The notes under the pieces were generated by a model, which was given only the letters and a program-made list of their open reading frames with translations, ran no database searches and was not told the origin of the DNA. Source: DASTBU01 sp035711845 (lineage in GTDB: Bacteria > Acidobacteriota > Vicinamibacteria > Vicinamibacterales > 2-12-FULL-66-21). Taken from it: a stretch of DNA of 27,156 nucleotides. The stretch lies in assembly GCA_035711845.1 (NCBI GenBank), contig DASTBU010000076.1, positions 1-27,156 on the forward strand, read 5' to 3'. A program made the position numbers and the translations under genes. This document shows, piece after piece, positions 1 through 6,806 of the stretch (positions are counted from its first letter, which is position 1; each line of letters opens with the position of its first letter).

Positions 1-283
1 TCGCCCGCGAGGAAGAGCGCGTGCTCGATTTGCGCGTCGTGAAACCACGCTGACCGCAGGATCGCGGCAGGGCGGCCAGCCACGCACGCGACGGCCCGAT
101 GCCTACTCCCGCGATTCACTGGTGTTGAGCATACGACGCGGATGGCGCACGGCGGGGCCGCCCCGCCCGCCGCGCAGGCGCCACACGCGTGACAAGGGCT
201 TTTGGCGCCGAGGACGGGTGGGGCTGCCGGGCGCCAGGACCCGCGTTCACCTCAACTACAAAGAAACTGATGCGACATTCGCG
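1..283. other. Left edge; no certain gene
   Basis: No complete gene is visible. Two short open stretches run off the left edge and cannot both be real: a plus-strand frame ending at a TGA near 51-53 with a plausible charged C-terminus (EEERVLDLRVVKPR), and a minus-strand frame from a GTG at 117-119 running off the edge. Positions 120-283 are GC-rich and hold a TGGCGCC/GGCGCCA pair near 203-236 that could fold. This part is probably the downstream flank, or the end, of the IS110 element whose transposase stops at 284. Confidence 0.3.
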
Positions 284-1510
284 TCATGCGGCGTTCTTCA
301 CTTCGACTTCGACACCGAGGGTACGGAGTCGACGGAGAAGGCGCTTGGTGATCTGTTGTTTGTCGTGCTGCGCGAAGTACTGAGCACCCAGATCGTGGAA
401 TTCCGTGCCGGTCTGGAGCATATGATACGCAGCGGTGAGCATCGACGCGGCCACAGCCGGGATGGCCTTTTTCGGCCCGCGACGACTCTTGAGACGAACG
501 AACTGCGCGTGAAAGTAACTCTCTTTGGTCCGAGCGGCGGCCCAGGCCGCTTGCACCATCGTCGTTTTCAGCCACGGCGCGCTGGGTCGCGTCCGCGTCG
601 AGCGCCGTTTCCCCGCACTCTCGTCAAGCCGCGGCGAGAAGCCAGCCCACGAGACCAAATGTGCGGCGGTGGGAAACGGCCGGAGATCGTCGCCCATCTC
701 CGCGAGCATGACGGCCGCCACGGTCTGGCTAATACCCGGCATCGTCGTCAGGAGGTCAACGGCGAGACGAAAGGGCCGGAGTGCCTCGGTCAAGCGCGCT
801 TCCAGCGTCGTCAGCCCCGCCTCGATCGCGTCGATCTGATCGAGATGCAGCTTCAGCATGAAGCGATGATGCGCCGTCAGGCGGCCGTGAAGGGCGTCGA
901 CCAGTTGCCGGTGCGACGCCTTGATGCGCCCGCGCGCCAGGCTCGCCAGCCGCTCCGGGTCGGTCTCGCCGGCGATGAGCGCGTGCAATATGGCGCGCCC
1001 GCTCTGCCCGAGAATGTCACTGATCGTTTCGGTCAGCTTGATATTGGCGTCTTCGAGCGTTTTCTGCAGCCGTTGGGTGTGCCGGCCCCTCTCGCGCACC
1101 AGCTGTTTGCGCGTTCGCGTCAGGTCGCGCAACTCCTGAATCGGGGCGGGCGGCACAAAACTGCTGCGGATCAAGCCGACGGCCAGCAGGTCCGCAAGCC
1201 ACTGCGCGTCATTCACGTCACTTTTGCGGCCCGGAACGTTGCGGACGTGCTGCGCGTTGGCCAACGTGAGTTCGACCTGGCCCTCGAGCAGATGCCAGAC
1301 CGGTTTCCAGTAGACGCCCGTCGCTTCCATCGCCACGTGCGTGACCTGGTGCGACGTCACCCAGTCCGACAGTTCCAGCAACCCACGCGTGGTCGTCGGA
1401 ACGGTCAGACGCTCATACGTCACGGATTCGTTCGCGACAATCCGCACGCAGGCGATGACCTGCCGTGCGTGCACATCCAACCCGGCACACCGTGCGTACA
1501 TCAACTGCAT
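284..1510 (-). CDS. IS110-family transposase (DEDD recombinase)
   Basis: A 408-residue recombinase that moves its own insertion sequence. The N-terminal RuvC-like DEDD domain shows D12 (GLDVHA), E62 (AMEATGVYW), and D98 and D101 (RKSDVNDAQWLADLL). The C-terminal Transposase_20 domain starts around TMPGISQTVAAVMLAEMGD, followed by LVSWAGFSPR and a DESAGKRR stretch where family members carry the catalytic serine. The end (RRGPKKAIPAVAASMLTAAYH) is also typical of the family. I chose the ATG at 1508-1510 because it starts just before the conserved GLDVH motif, has a GGGGG run a few bases upstream, and gives the usual ~400 aa length. The frame stays open upstream to 1729, but that extension is not transposase-like. 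The gene looks intact. Members of this family use a bridge RNA encoded in a noncoding end of the element. Confidence 0.93.
   Translation of the reverse strand: MQLMYARCAGLDVHARQVIACVRIVANESVTYERLTVPTTTRGLLELSDWVTSHQVTHVAMEATGVYWKPVWHLLEGQVELTLANAQHVRNVPGRKSDVNDAQWLADLLAVGLIRSSFVPPAPIQELRDLTRTRKQLVRERGRHTQRLQKTLEDANIKLTETISDILGQSGRAILHALIAGETDPERLASLARGRIKASHRQLVDALHGRLTAHHRFMLKLHLDQIDAIEAGLTTLEARLTEALRPFRLAVDLLTTMPGISQTVAAVMLAEMGDDLRPFPTAAHLVSWAGFSPRLDESAGKRRSTRTRPSAPWLKTTMVQAAWAAARTKESYFHAQFVRLKSRRGPKKAIPAVAASMLTAAYHMLQTGTEFHDLGAQYFAQHDKQQITKRLLRRLRTLGVEVEVKNAA
284..1510 (-). mobile_element. IS110-family insertion sequence, ends unresolved
   Basis: The element is defined by its intact transposase. 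IS110-group elements normally lack terminal inverted repeats and long target duplications, so the ends cannot be read from this single copy. I give only the coding core. The true element should extend on both sides, at most to about 1840, where the diguanylate cyclase promoter region begins, and leftward into 1-283. Confidence 0.75.
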
Positions 1511-1887
1511 CGCAGCCCCCACTCTGTCGCACTGGCGCGGAGTCCCCGGGATGCGAAATCTACAAGTCGTGCTCACCGGCCGGCCGGGGCGACACTTCGT
1601 GGTGCTCGCGGGACTCCAGGTCACACTCAAGTACGGGCTCAATGGCACCAAGTTGGAGCCGACCTCGCTGCCAGCGTGACGGTGCCAACTGTACCCTGTT
1701 TCCTGTCTCATGGTGCGGCGCGAGCGCATGGGACACTCAAGTGAATCGTGGGATTAGTGCGGATGCGCCGGTCGGTCTTGGTTGCGGCGCAGCCGCACCG
1801 TGATCATCGTGTGGGCGTGGCGCCGTTCCCGCGTAAGGGACATAAGGTGGTAAAATCTCCATTGGCTCCCCGCCAAACAGTTTCTAC
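1511..1887. other. Gap between IS110 transposase and diguanylate cyclase
   Basis: A 377-base noncoding stretch. The part near the transposase (about 1511-1800, read on the minus strand) is where IS110-group elements encode the bridge RNA. It holds competing pairings: GGCACC at 1644-1649 with GGTGCC at 1681-1686, and AGTTGG at 1651-1656 with CCAACT at 1685-1690, plus a CCGGCCGG palindrome near 1577-1586. A TAAAAT box at 1851-1856 could be the -10 of the diguanylate cyclase gene, but no good -35 is seen. Confidence 0.4.
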
Positions 1888-3177
1888 ATGGATCGAGTGC
1901 CGGGTTATGCCTGGCTGATGGTCCTGGCTACCGTCGTTGTGGTGGCGGTAGCTGCGGCCGTGCCGTTCGCATCGGCATCCGGGGGAGCCGAACAGATTGT
2001 CGGATCGGTGCGCATCGGTATTGCGCCGCATCCGATGAGCCTCAATCCGCCTACGCTTCTCGGCAGCGGAGCGCTCGTCGCCACCGGGCTGCTGCTCCTG
2101 CTCTTCTTCTATCGGCGGCGCCTGTACATCCTCGGCTGGGTGAGCAGCTGGGTGTTGCTCGCGGCCTCGATGTTCCTCCTGGGACGTCCCTACCAGGTCC
2201 CGCAGGTGAGCTATCTTGCTTACGGCATCTCCCAATTCCTCGGCATTCTCAGCGCGCTGATGCTGGTCCTGAGCGCTGACGCGTATCCGTCGAGGCCCCG
2301 CGTCGGGCGCACCTACGTCTACGTGCTCGTGCCGCTTCTCTTGTGGTTCGCGCTCGCCCCGCTGGCCCTCGGCCCCAATACCGTCTTCGCTCCAGGGCAC
2401 GTGCTCATGGCAGGCGCGGCGGGCGCCGCAGGGGTCGCGTACCTGATCCTTCTCCGTCACACGAAGATGATGGGCGCGGTCGTCGTGGGCGGCGCGCTGA
2501 TTGTCATTGCCGCCCTGCACGTCTGGATCGTCCTGACGGTGCCGGCGCCGGATTCGCCCGGCGTGACGACCGGCCTGCTCGTTCGATGCGTGGCCTACCT
2601 GGTGATGGCGCTGGGCATGCAGCTGATGACCTTCGAGGACATGACGCTCGAGTTGCGGCGCACGAATCGCCGGCTCGAACGGGCACGAGGCCGGCTGCGC
2701 CGGATGGTCATCACCGACCCGCTCACCGGCTGCCGGAACCGGCGCTTCTTCGACGAAATCATCAATCGCGAGCTGCAGCGGCACCATCGCCACGCCATCC
2801 CTCTTTCGCTCCTGTTCGTGGACATCGACCGTTTCAAGGCGGTCAACGACTCGCTCGGACACGATGTCGGCGATCAGGTGCTCCGTCAGGTCGCCGCGTT
2901 TCTGCTCGCGAACATCCGCGAAGCCGATTACGTCTTTCGCTGGGGCGGGGACGAGTTCCTGGTGCTGATGTCGTGCGCGGAGGACGAAGCGCGCCGGCGC
3001 GGCCTCGCGCTGCAGAACGCGTTCGCCAGCGCGCCGCAGGCGAGATCACTCCCTCCGGGCGTCGGCCTCAGCATCGGCTGCGCCGAGGTCCAGGTCGGCT
3101 CCAACATCCTGGCGCTCATCCGGACCGCCGACGAGCGGATGTACGAGAACAAGCGTGCCCAGCGAAGGGTGCACTGA
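1888..3177 (+). CDS. Membrane-bound diguanylate cyclase (GGDEF)
   Basis: A 429-residue inner-membrane protein expected to make cyclic di-GMP from two GTP. Residues 1-245 hold about seven or eight hydrophobic segments (for example VLATVVVVAVAAAVPF and LVATGLLLLLFF), an unrecognised membrane sensor region. A short charged coil (LELRRTNRRLERARGRLRR, about 252-270) leads into a GGDEF domain (about 270-425) with the DPLTGCRNRRFFDE start, the FVDIDRFKAVND metal/GTP motif and an intact GGDEF at residues 353-357. An RxxD product-inhibition site (R344-D347) sits five residues before it, so feedback control is likely. There is no EAL domain. The start is the first ATG of the frame; its ribosome site is weak. 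The gene is followed by the inverted heptad repeat array. Confidence 0.93.
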   Translation: MDRVPGYAWLMVLATVVVVAVAAAVPFASASGGAEQIVGSVRIGIAPHPMSLNPPTLLGSGALVATGLLLLLFFYRRRLYILGWVSSWVLLAASMFLLGRPYQVPQVSYLAYGISQFLGILSALMLVLSADAYPSRPRVGRTYVYVLVPLLLWFALAPLALGPNTVFAPGHVLMAGAAGAAGVAYLILLRHTKMMGAVVVGGALIVIAALHVWIVLTVPAPDSPGVTTGLLVRCVAYLVMALGMQLMTFEDMTLELRRTNRRLERARGRLRRMVITDPLTGCRNRRFFDEIINRELQRHHRHAIPLSLLFVDIDRFKAVNDSLGHDVGDQVLRQVAAFLLANIREADYVFRWGGDEFLVLMSCAEDEARRRGLALQNAFASAPQARSLPPGVGLSIGCAEVQVGSNILALIRTADERMYENKRAQRRVH

Positions 3178-3192
3178 GTGGAGCACATTGGA

Positions 3193-3451
3193 GATTCGTT
3201 GATTGCAGATTGTCGATTAATCGGGGATTGGGGATTTACGAGTGGGAGGTTTTATTCGGGGATTCTCGATTGATTCGCGGATTGCGTACTCGATTAGGAA
3301 ATTGCGGATTCATCAGGATTGTAGATTCGATGCACGCATTGGCGACTGGCCGGGGCAATGTCGCACGCAGAGACCCGGCCAATCACCGAATAAAATCTCC
3401 AATTGACAATCTGCAATCCAAAATCAATCCGCAATCCGCAATCGACGAATC
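3193..3451. repeat. Inverted array of GATT / AATC heptads
   Basis: The left half carries the word GATT, often seven bases apart (for example 3201, 3208, 3215 and 3226, 3233). The right half carries its complement AATC at 3394, 3408, 3415, 3422, then 3426, 3433, 3440 (a near-match AATT fills 3401). The halves form an imperfect inverted repeat: GATTCGT at 3193 pairs with ACGAATC at 3445-3451, TTTTATTCGG at 3250-3259 with CCGAATAAAA at 3386-3395, and the core TGGCCGGG at 3347-3354 with CCCGGCCA at 3374-3381. The array fills the gap between two convergent genes and may also end transcription. Confidence 0.88.
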
Positions 3452-3460
3452 TGCGATGCT

Positions 3461-3874
3461 CTACAACTGATACAGCATCAGATACACCACGACTCCGGTG
3501 ACCGACACGTAGAGCCACACGGGCAGCGTCCAGCGCGCGATCGGGACGTGGCGCTCGAACCGCTCGCGCAGCGCGTAGTTCAACGTGACGAGCGCCATCG
3601 GCAGGATTGCCGCGGCGAGGACGACGTGGCTGATCAGGATGGTGAAATAGACCACCCTGATGGCGCCCTGACCGGCGAAGGGCCGCGACCCTGCGTTGGC
3701 GTGGTAGACGACGTAGGAGACGAGAAAGAGGGCGGAGGTGGCGAAGGCCGCGAGCATCACGCGGCGATGCTGCTCCCGCCGGCCGAGGCGGATGAGCCGG
3801 TATCCGATCACGAGCAGAATGGCAGCAATCGCATTCAGCGTCGCATTCACCGCCGGAAGATCCGCAATCGTCAC
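3461..3874 (-). CDS. DUF420 family membrane protein
   Basis: A 137-residue inner-membrane protein resembling the DUF420 family (YozB-like), whose members often sit beside cytochrome c oxidase and heme O synthase genes; the biochemical role is unknown. Four hydrophobic segments are visible: about 13-27 (AIAAILLVIGYRLI), 41-58 (MLAAFATSALFLVSYVVY), 75-98 (VVYFTILISHVVLAAAILPMA) and 115-135. Family-typical histidines lie in YVVYHANAG, ILISHVVLA and REQHRRVM. Translation starts at a GTG with no clear Shine-Dalgarno. The gene lies downstream of ctaB in the same direction, about 130 bases away, so an oxidase-assembly operon is plausible. The GCACGTM heptad array lies in that gap. Confidence 0.8.
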   Translation of the reverse strand: MTIADLPAVNATLNAIAAILLVIGYRLIRLGRREQHRRVMLAAFATSALFLVSYVVYHANAGSRPFAGQGAIRVVYFTILISHVVLAAAILPMALVTLNYALRERFERHVPIARWTLPVWLYVSVTGVVVYLMLYQL

Positions 3875-3898
3875 GTTGCTCGTAATCCGTAAGTCCGT

Positions 3899-3994
3899 GC
3901 ACGTCGCACGGGACTAGTCGCACGTCGCACTGCACGTAGCACGTCGCACCTGACAAGTCGCACGTAGCACGTAGCACGCCGCACGTCGCACGTG
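3899..3994. repeat. GCACGTM heptad array
   Basis: Ninety-six bases made of 13 seven-base units plus one five-base unit (GCACT, 3927-3931). Most units are GCACGTC or GCACGTA. Two places replace a unit pair with GCACGGG+ACTAGTC and GCACCTG+ACAAGTC, which still keeps the seven-base phase. It lies between the ctaB stop (4006) and the DUF420 start (3874), so it would be inside the message if the two genes are cotranscribed. Confidence 0.93.
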
Positions 3995-4005
3995 ACAGGG
4001 CGCCC

Positions 4006-4899
4006 TCAAACCCTGTCCGCAATCATCAACATCCAGATGAGCGGAAGGTACAGGATGGAGCCGAAGAACAGGCGTCGCGCGTCGCCCGTATCGCGGGTCA
4101 ATCCGAACCGGACGGCGGCGACGAGGAACAGGAGCGTCAGCACGAGCGCTCCGGTGAAATACTGCGTGCCGGCCATGCCGATGAGGGTCGGCGCGAGGCT
4201 GAGGGGCAGGAGCGCCGCTGTGTACCCGACGGCCTGGCGCGCCGTGCTACGCCCGTCGGGGTCGATCACCGGCAGCATCGGGTAGCCCGCCCGCGCGTAG
4301 TCCTCGCGATACATCCAGGCGATCGCCAGGAAGTGCGGCAGCTGCCAGAGGAACACAATCCCGAACAGCACCCAGGCGCCCTGCGACAGGGAGTCGCGCA
4401 CCGCGGCCCAGCCGATCAGCGGCGGCAGCGCGCCGGGGATTGCGCCGATGACCGTCGAGAACGACGTGACCCGCTTGGAAGGTGTGTAGACAGCGACATA
4501 GATAACCAGCGTCGCGAGCGCGATGAGCCCGCTCAGCAGGTTGGCCCCGGCCCACAGCACGACGAAACCGGCGAGCGAGATCGCCACGGCAAACGCGGTG
4601 GCCTCCGGCGGCTGCAACCGGCCATCCGGGAGCGGTCGAAGCTTCGTCCGGCGCATCAACGCGTCCTGGCGCCGTTCGATGATCTGGTTGAACGCCGAAG
4701 CGCCGCCCGCGACCAGCCCTGTTCCGATCATCGTGGCCATGAGCGGCAGCGCCTGCCAGCTTTCCCCGCCCGCCATGGCATAGCCCGCCATCGCCGAGGC
4801 CACCACGAGAAAGTTGAGCCTGGGCTTGGCGAGCGCGACGTAATCCGACGTGCGGCCGCGTTCGGCCGGAATGGCGACCGCCTCGGCGTTCGACTTCAT
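4006..4899 (-). CDS. ctaB: Protoheme IX farnesyltransferase (heme O synthase)
   Basis: A 297-residue UbiA-superfamily membrane enzyme that transfers a farnesyl group to heme B, giving heme O for terminal oxidases. The first prenyl-diphosphate motif is NQIIERRQDALMRRTKLRPL, with the expected N, D and RT-RP residues. Next come VYTPSKR and the second motif region YREDYARAGYPMLPVIDPDG. About eight hydrophobic segments surround these motifs. I chose the ATG at 4897-4899 (MKSNAEAV) rather than a start 35 codons upstream: it has GGAG just ahead of it, and the extra residues are not family-like. A DUF420 gene follows downstream on the same strand. No oxidase subunit genes lie in the window. Confidence 0.95.
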   Translation of the reverse strand: MKSNAEAVAIPAERGRTSDYVALAKPRLNFLVVASAMAGYAMAGGESWQALPLMATMIGTGLVAGGASAFNQIIERRQDALMRRTKLRPLPDGRLQPPEATAFAVAISLAGFVVLWAGANLLSGLIALATLVIYVAVYTPSKRVTSFSTVIGAIPGALPPLIGWAAVRDSLSQGAWVLFGIVFLWQLPHFLAIAWMYREDYARAGYPMLPVIDPDGRSTARQAVGYTAALLPLSLAPTLIGMAGTQYFTGALVLTLLFLVAAVRFGLTRDTGDARRLFFGSILYLPLIWMLMIADRV

Positions 4900-5044
4900 G
4901 GATCTCCGAATCTCCGTCTGGCCTGGATTTGCTGAGCGAGAGAAGCTTACTTCAATATTACGCCGGCAATCGAGGAGCCGAGCAGCCGGACCCGAGTCCT
5001 GCATTGCCGGCTCCCGACCTTGTCAGCTCAACTGAAACCCGATA

Positions 5045-5079
5045 GCTGGAAGCTGGAAGCTGGAAGCTGGAAGCTGGAA
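5045..5079. repeat. Five exact tandem GCTGGAA heptads
   Basis: Five perfect copies of GCTGGAA end to end, followed by a decayed unit (ACTG). The array ends 11 bases from the stop codon of the M23 peptidase gene, which is transcribed towards it. It is the only exact array of the four and therefore the one most open to copy-number change by slippage. Confidence 0.95.
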
Positions 5080-5090
5080 ACTGACCCGTT

Positions 5091-6464
5091 TTACGTTCCC
5101 CCGGCCGCGCGCAGTTTCCGGAGGATGCGATCCTCGATCCAGTGGCTGTCCCACCACTCGACGGGGTTCACCATCCGGCCGTGCAGGAGCATCGTGAAGT
5201 GCAGGTGATCGCCGCCGGCGAGGCCGGTCATCCCGCTCCGCCCGAGGGTCTGCTCCTTCTCCACCATTTGCCCCGACTGCACCTCGATCGAGGACAAGTG
5301 CGCGTAGAGCGACTGCACGCCCATGCCGTGATCCACGATCACGCAGTTGCCGTAGATGCCCAGCTCGTCCGCGAACATCACCTTGCCGCGGTTGGCCGCG
5401 ACGATGGGCGCGCCCGCCAGCGAGGCGAGATCGAAGCCAAGATGCACCTGCCGATCGACTTCCTTCCCCTTGTAGATGTAGGTCCGCTGGTCGGCGAAGG
5501 CCGATTCCACGGCCGTGTTGGTGAACGGGTGGAACACGATGCCCTGCCACAGGAGCCCGGGTGCCGTCTCGGCCGCAAACGATGCAATCTTCCCGGCATT
5601 CTTGCGCCGCAGGTCACCGTTGATGGCGAGGAACTTCGCGAGCGTATCCCCTTCGGGCTGGATCTCGGTCGTGCCCTCGAGGATCGCGGGGACGACGCGG
5701 TCGATGAACTTGTCGTCGAGCGCGATTCGGCTGCGCTTGAACGGTTTGGGGAACGTACGGTGATCGAAGTCCGCACGCGCGCTGTTGCCGGCCGGGTCCC
5801 GCGCGAACACGCGCATCGGTGTATTGACGTCCTGGTCGTAGAGGAGCGCGAAGAACGCCACGCGAACGGCCGGATCGGCGATACGGACCCCTTCGACGGT
5901 GATCCCCGACGCCGGATAACCGGGGTACTCGACATCTCCCACCACCACCCCCGACTCGACATCGTCCGGGGTCACGCGGTAGACGACCATCTCGGAACCG
6001 CCGAGGTTCACGTAGTGGTGCGTGGAGATCACCGACACGCGCGGCCGCTCGAGGCGCACCTGCACGTCGCGCGTCGCTGTCGACTGGAGCGTGCGCACGC
6101 CGTAGAGCACCGGCCGCGCGGCCGTGACGACGATGCGGGCGGCGCCTGCTTTGAGCTGGGGGACGGTTTTCTTGCCGATTTCGCCGCTCAGGAGGATCCG
6201 CTCGCCGTCCTGTTTCGTCTTCACCTCGCCCGGCTGGTCCATGGCGTACAGCGGGGTTTGGTTTCCGTCCTGCTCGAACACGATGCGAAGCGCGGACAGC
6301 TCATTGTTCGGTGAGCTCACCGAGACGTCCAACGGGCTCGCGGTGCCGACGAACTTGTCCGGCTTGCTGATTTCGATGGCGGGGCTCGTCATGCGACCGG
6401 CCACGAGCCACGCGCCGCCGGCGGCGAGGGCGAGAACCAGAATCAGACCGAAGAGGTAGCGCAT
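5091..6464 (-). CDS. Secreted or membrane-anchored M23 peptidase
   Basis: A 457-residue protein likely to cut peptidoglycan cross-links outside the inner membrane. The N-terminus (MRYLFGLILVLALAAGGAWLV) is a signal peptide or membrane anchor. Residues about 30-320 are beta-rich and not assigned to a family. The C-terminal LytM/M23 domain (about 325-445) keeps the metal-binding HxxxD motif (H341, D345 in HLGFDLAS), the DHGMGVQSLYAHL segment and the HxH motif (H420-H422 in GGDHLHF), so it should be active. This long N-terminal beta region plus LytM layout is seen in uncharacterised acidobacterial M23 proteins. The start codon is the only sensible one before the signal sequence. The GGTTCA array begins 16 bases upstream of it. 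Confidence 0.9.
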   Translation of the reverse strand: MRYLFGLILVLALAAGGAWLVAGRMTSPAIEISKPDKFVGTASPLDVSVSSPNNELSALRIVFEQDGNQTPLYAMDQPGEVKTKQDGERILLSGEIGKKTVPQLKAGAARIVVTAARPVLYGVRTLQSTATRDVQVRLERPRVSVISTHHYVNLGGSEMVVYRVTPDDVESGVVVGDVEYPGYPASGITVEGVRIADPAVRVAFFALLYDQDVNTPMRVFARDPAGNSARADFDHRTFPKPFKRSRIALDDKFIDRVVPAILEGTTEIQPEGDTLAKFLAINGDLRRKNAGKIASFAAETAPGLLWQGIVFHPFTNTAVESAFADQRTYIYKGKEVDRQVHLGFDLASLAGAPIVAANRGKVMFADELGIYGNCVIVDHGMGVQSLYAHLSSIEVQSGQMVEKEQTLGRSGMTGLAGGDHLHFTMLLHGRMVNPVEWWDSHWIEDRILRKLRAAGGT

Positions 6465-6479
6465 GGTCTGATGATAATC

Positions 6480-6578
6480 GGTTCATGGTTCAATGGGTTC
6501 AGGGGTTCATCAGGTTCCGGGGTTCACTTGGTTCCTGGGTTCATTGGGGTTCACCGGATTCATAGTTTCACGGTTCAT
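6480..6578. repeat. Degenerate GGTTCA array
   Basis: GGTTCA or GGTTCC recurs at 6480, 6487, 6496, 6504, 6513, 6521, 6530, 6538, 6548 and 6572, with variants GGATTCA and AGTTTCA in between. Spacing is 7 at the start and 7-10 after that, so it is looser than the other arrays. It covers the region immediately upstream of the M23 peptidase start and would therefore overlap its promoter or leader. Confidence 0.85.
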
Positions 6579-6705
6579 AAAGTCCAGGTCGTTTTTTGGT
6601 GAAGCCGCTCGGCCATGGACCATAAACCTGGACCCAGAAACGCTCTGGGAGCCTTGCGCCGGCGGCCGGGCGTTGATAAAATTGGAGATTCCTGTCTCGG
6701 GCAGT

Positions 6706-6780
6706 GCCGGTATCGTCTAGGGGTCAGGACACGTGGTTCTCAGCCACGGGACCGGGGTTCGAATCCCCGTACCGGTACCA
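6706..6780 (+). tRNA. tRNA-Glu (anticodon CUC)
   Basis: A 75-base cloverleaf. The acceptor arm GCCGGTA (6706-6712) pairs with TACCGGT (one G-U at the tip). The anticodon stem CGTGG/CCACG (6732-6736, 6744-6748) encloses the loop TTCTCAG, so the anticodon is CTC at 6739-6741. The T arm contains GGTTCGAATCC. The CCA end is encoded (6778-6780). The gene looks intact. Its 3' end is repeated further downstream at 11308 and 13148, which marks it as an insertion target. Confidence 0.95.
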
Positions 6781-6781
6781 T
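6752..6781 (+). repeat. tRNA-Glu 3' end: left att-like direct repeat
   Basis: The T arm and 3' acceptor strand of the tRNA gene. The first 26 bases are identical to 13148-13173, and the match extends to 30 bases with one mismatch (6778 against 13174). Integrative elements commonly recombine in exactly this part of a tRNA gene, leaving the gene intact at one junction. Confidence 0.8.
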
Positions 6782-6806
6782 TTCTGAATACGGACTTCCG
6801 GCTCCC

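Noticed and set aside
122..1744. 540-codon plus-strand open frame across the IS110 region
   Set aside because: It is antisense to an intact transposase with all DEDD residues; its composition is arginine/histidine-rich and repeats no known motif. It is a GC-driven shadow.
3899..3994. CRISPR array
   Set aside because: The repeat unit is seven bases with no spacers and no cas genes nearby.
5142..6314. 390-codon plus-strand frame over the M23 peptidase
   Set aside because: Histidine/arginine-rich antisense shadow of a gene with clear catalytic motifs on the minus strand.
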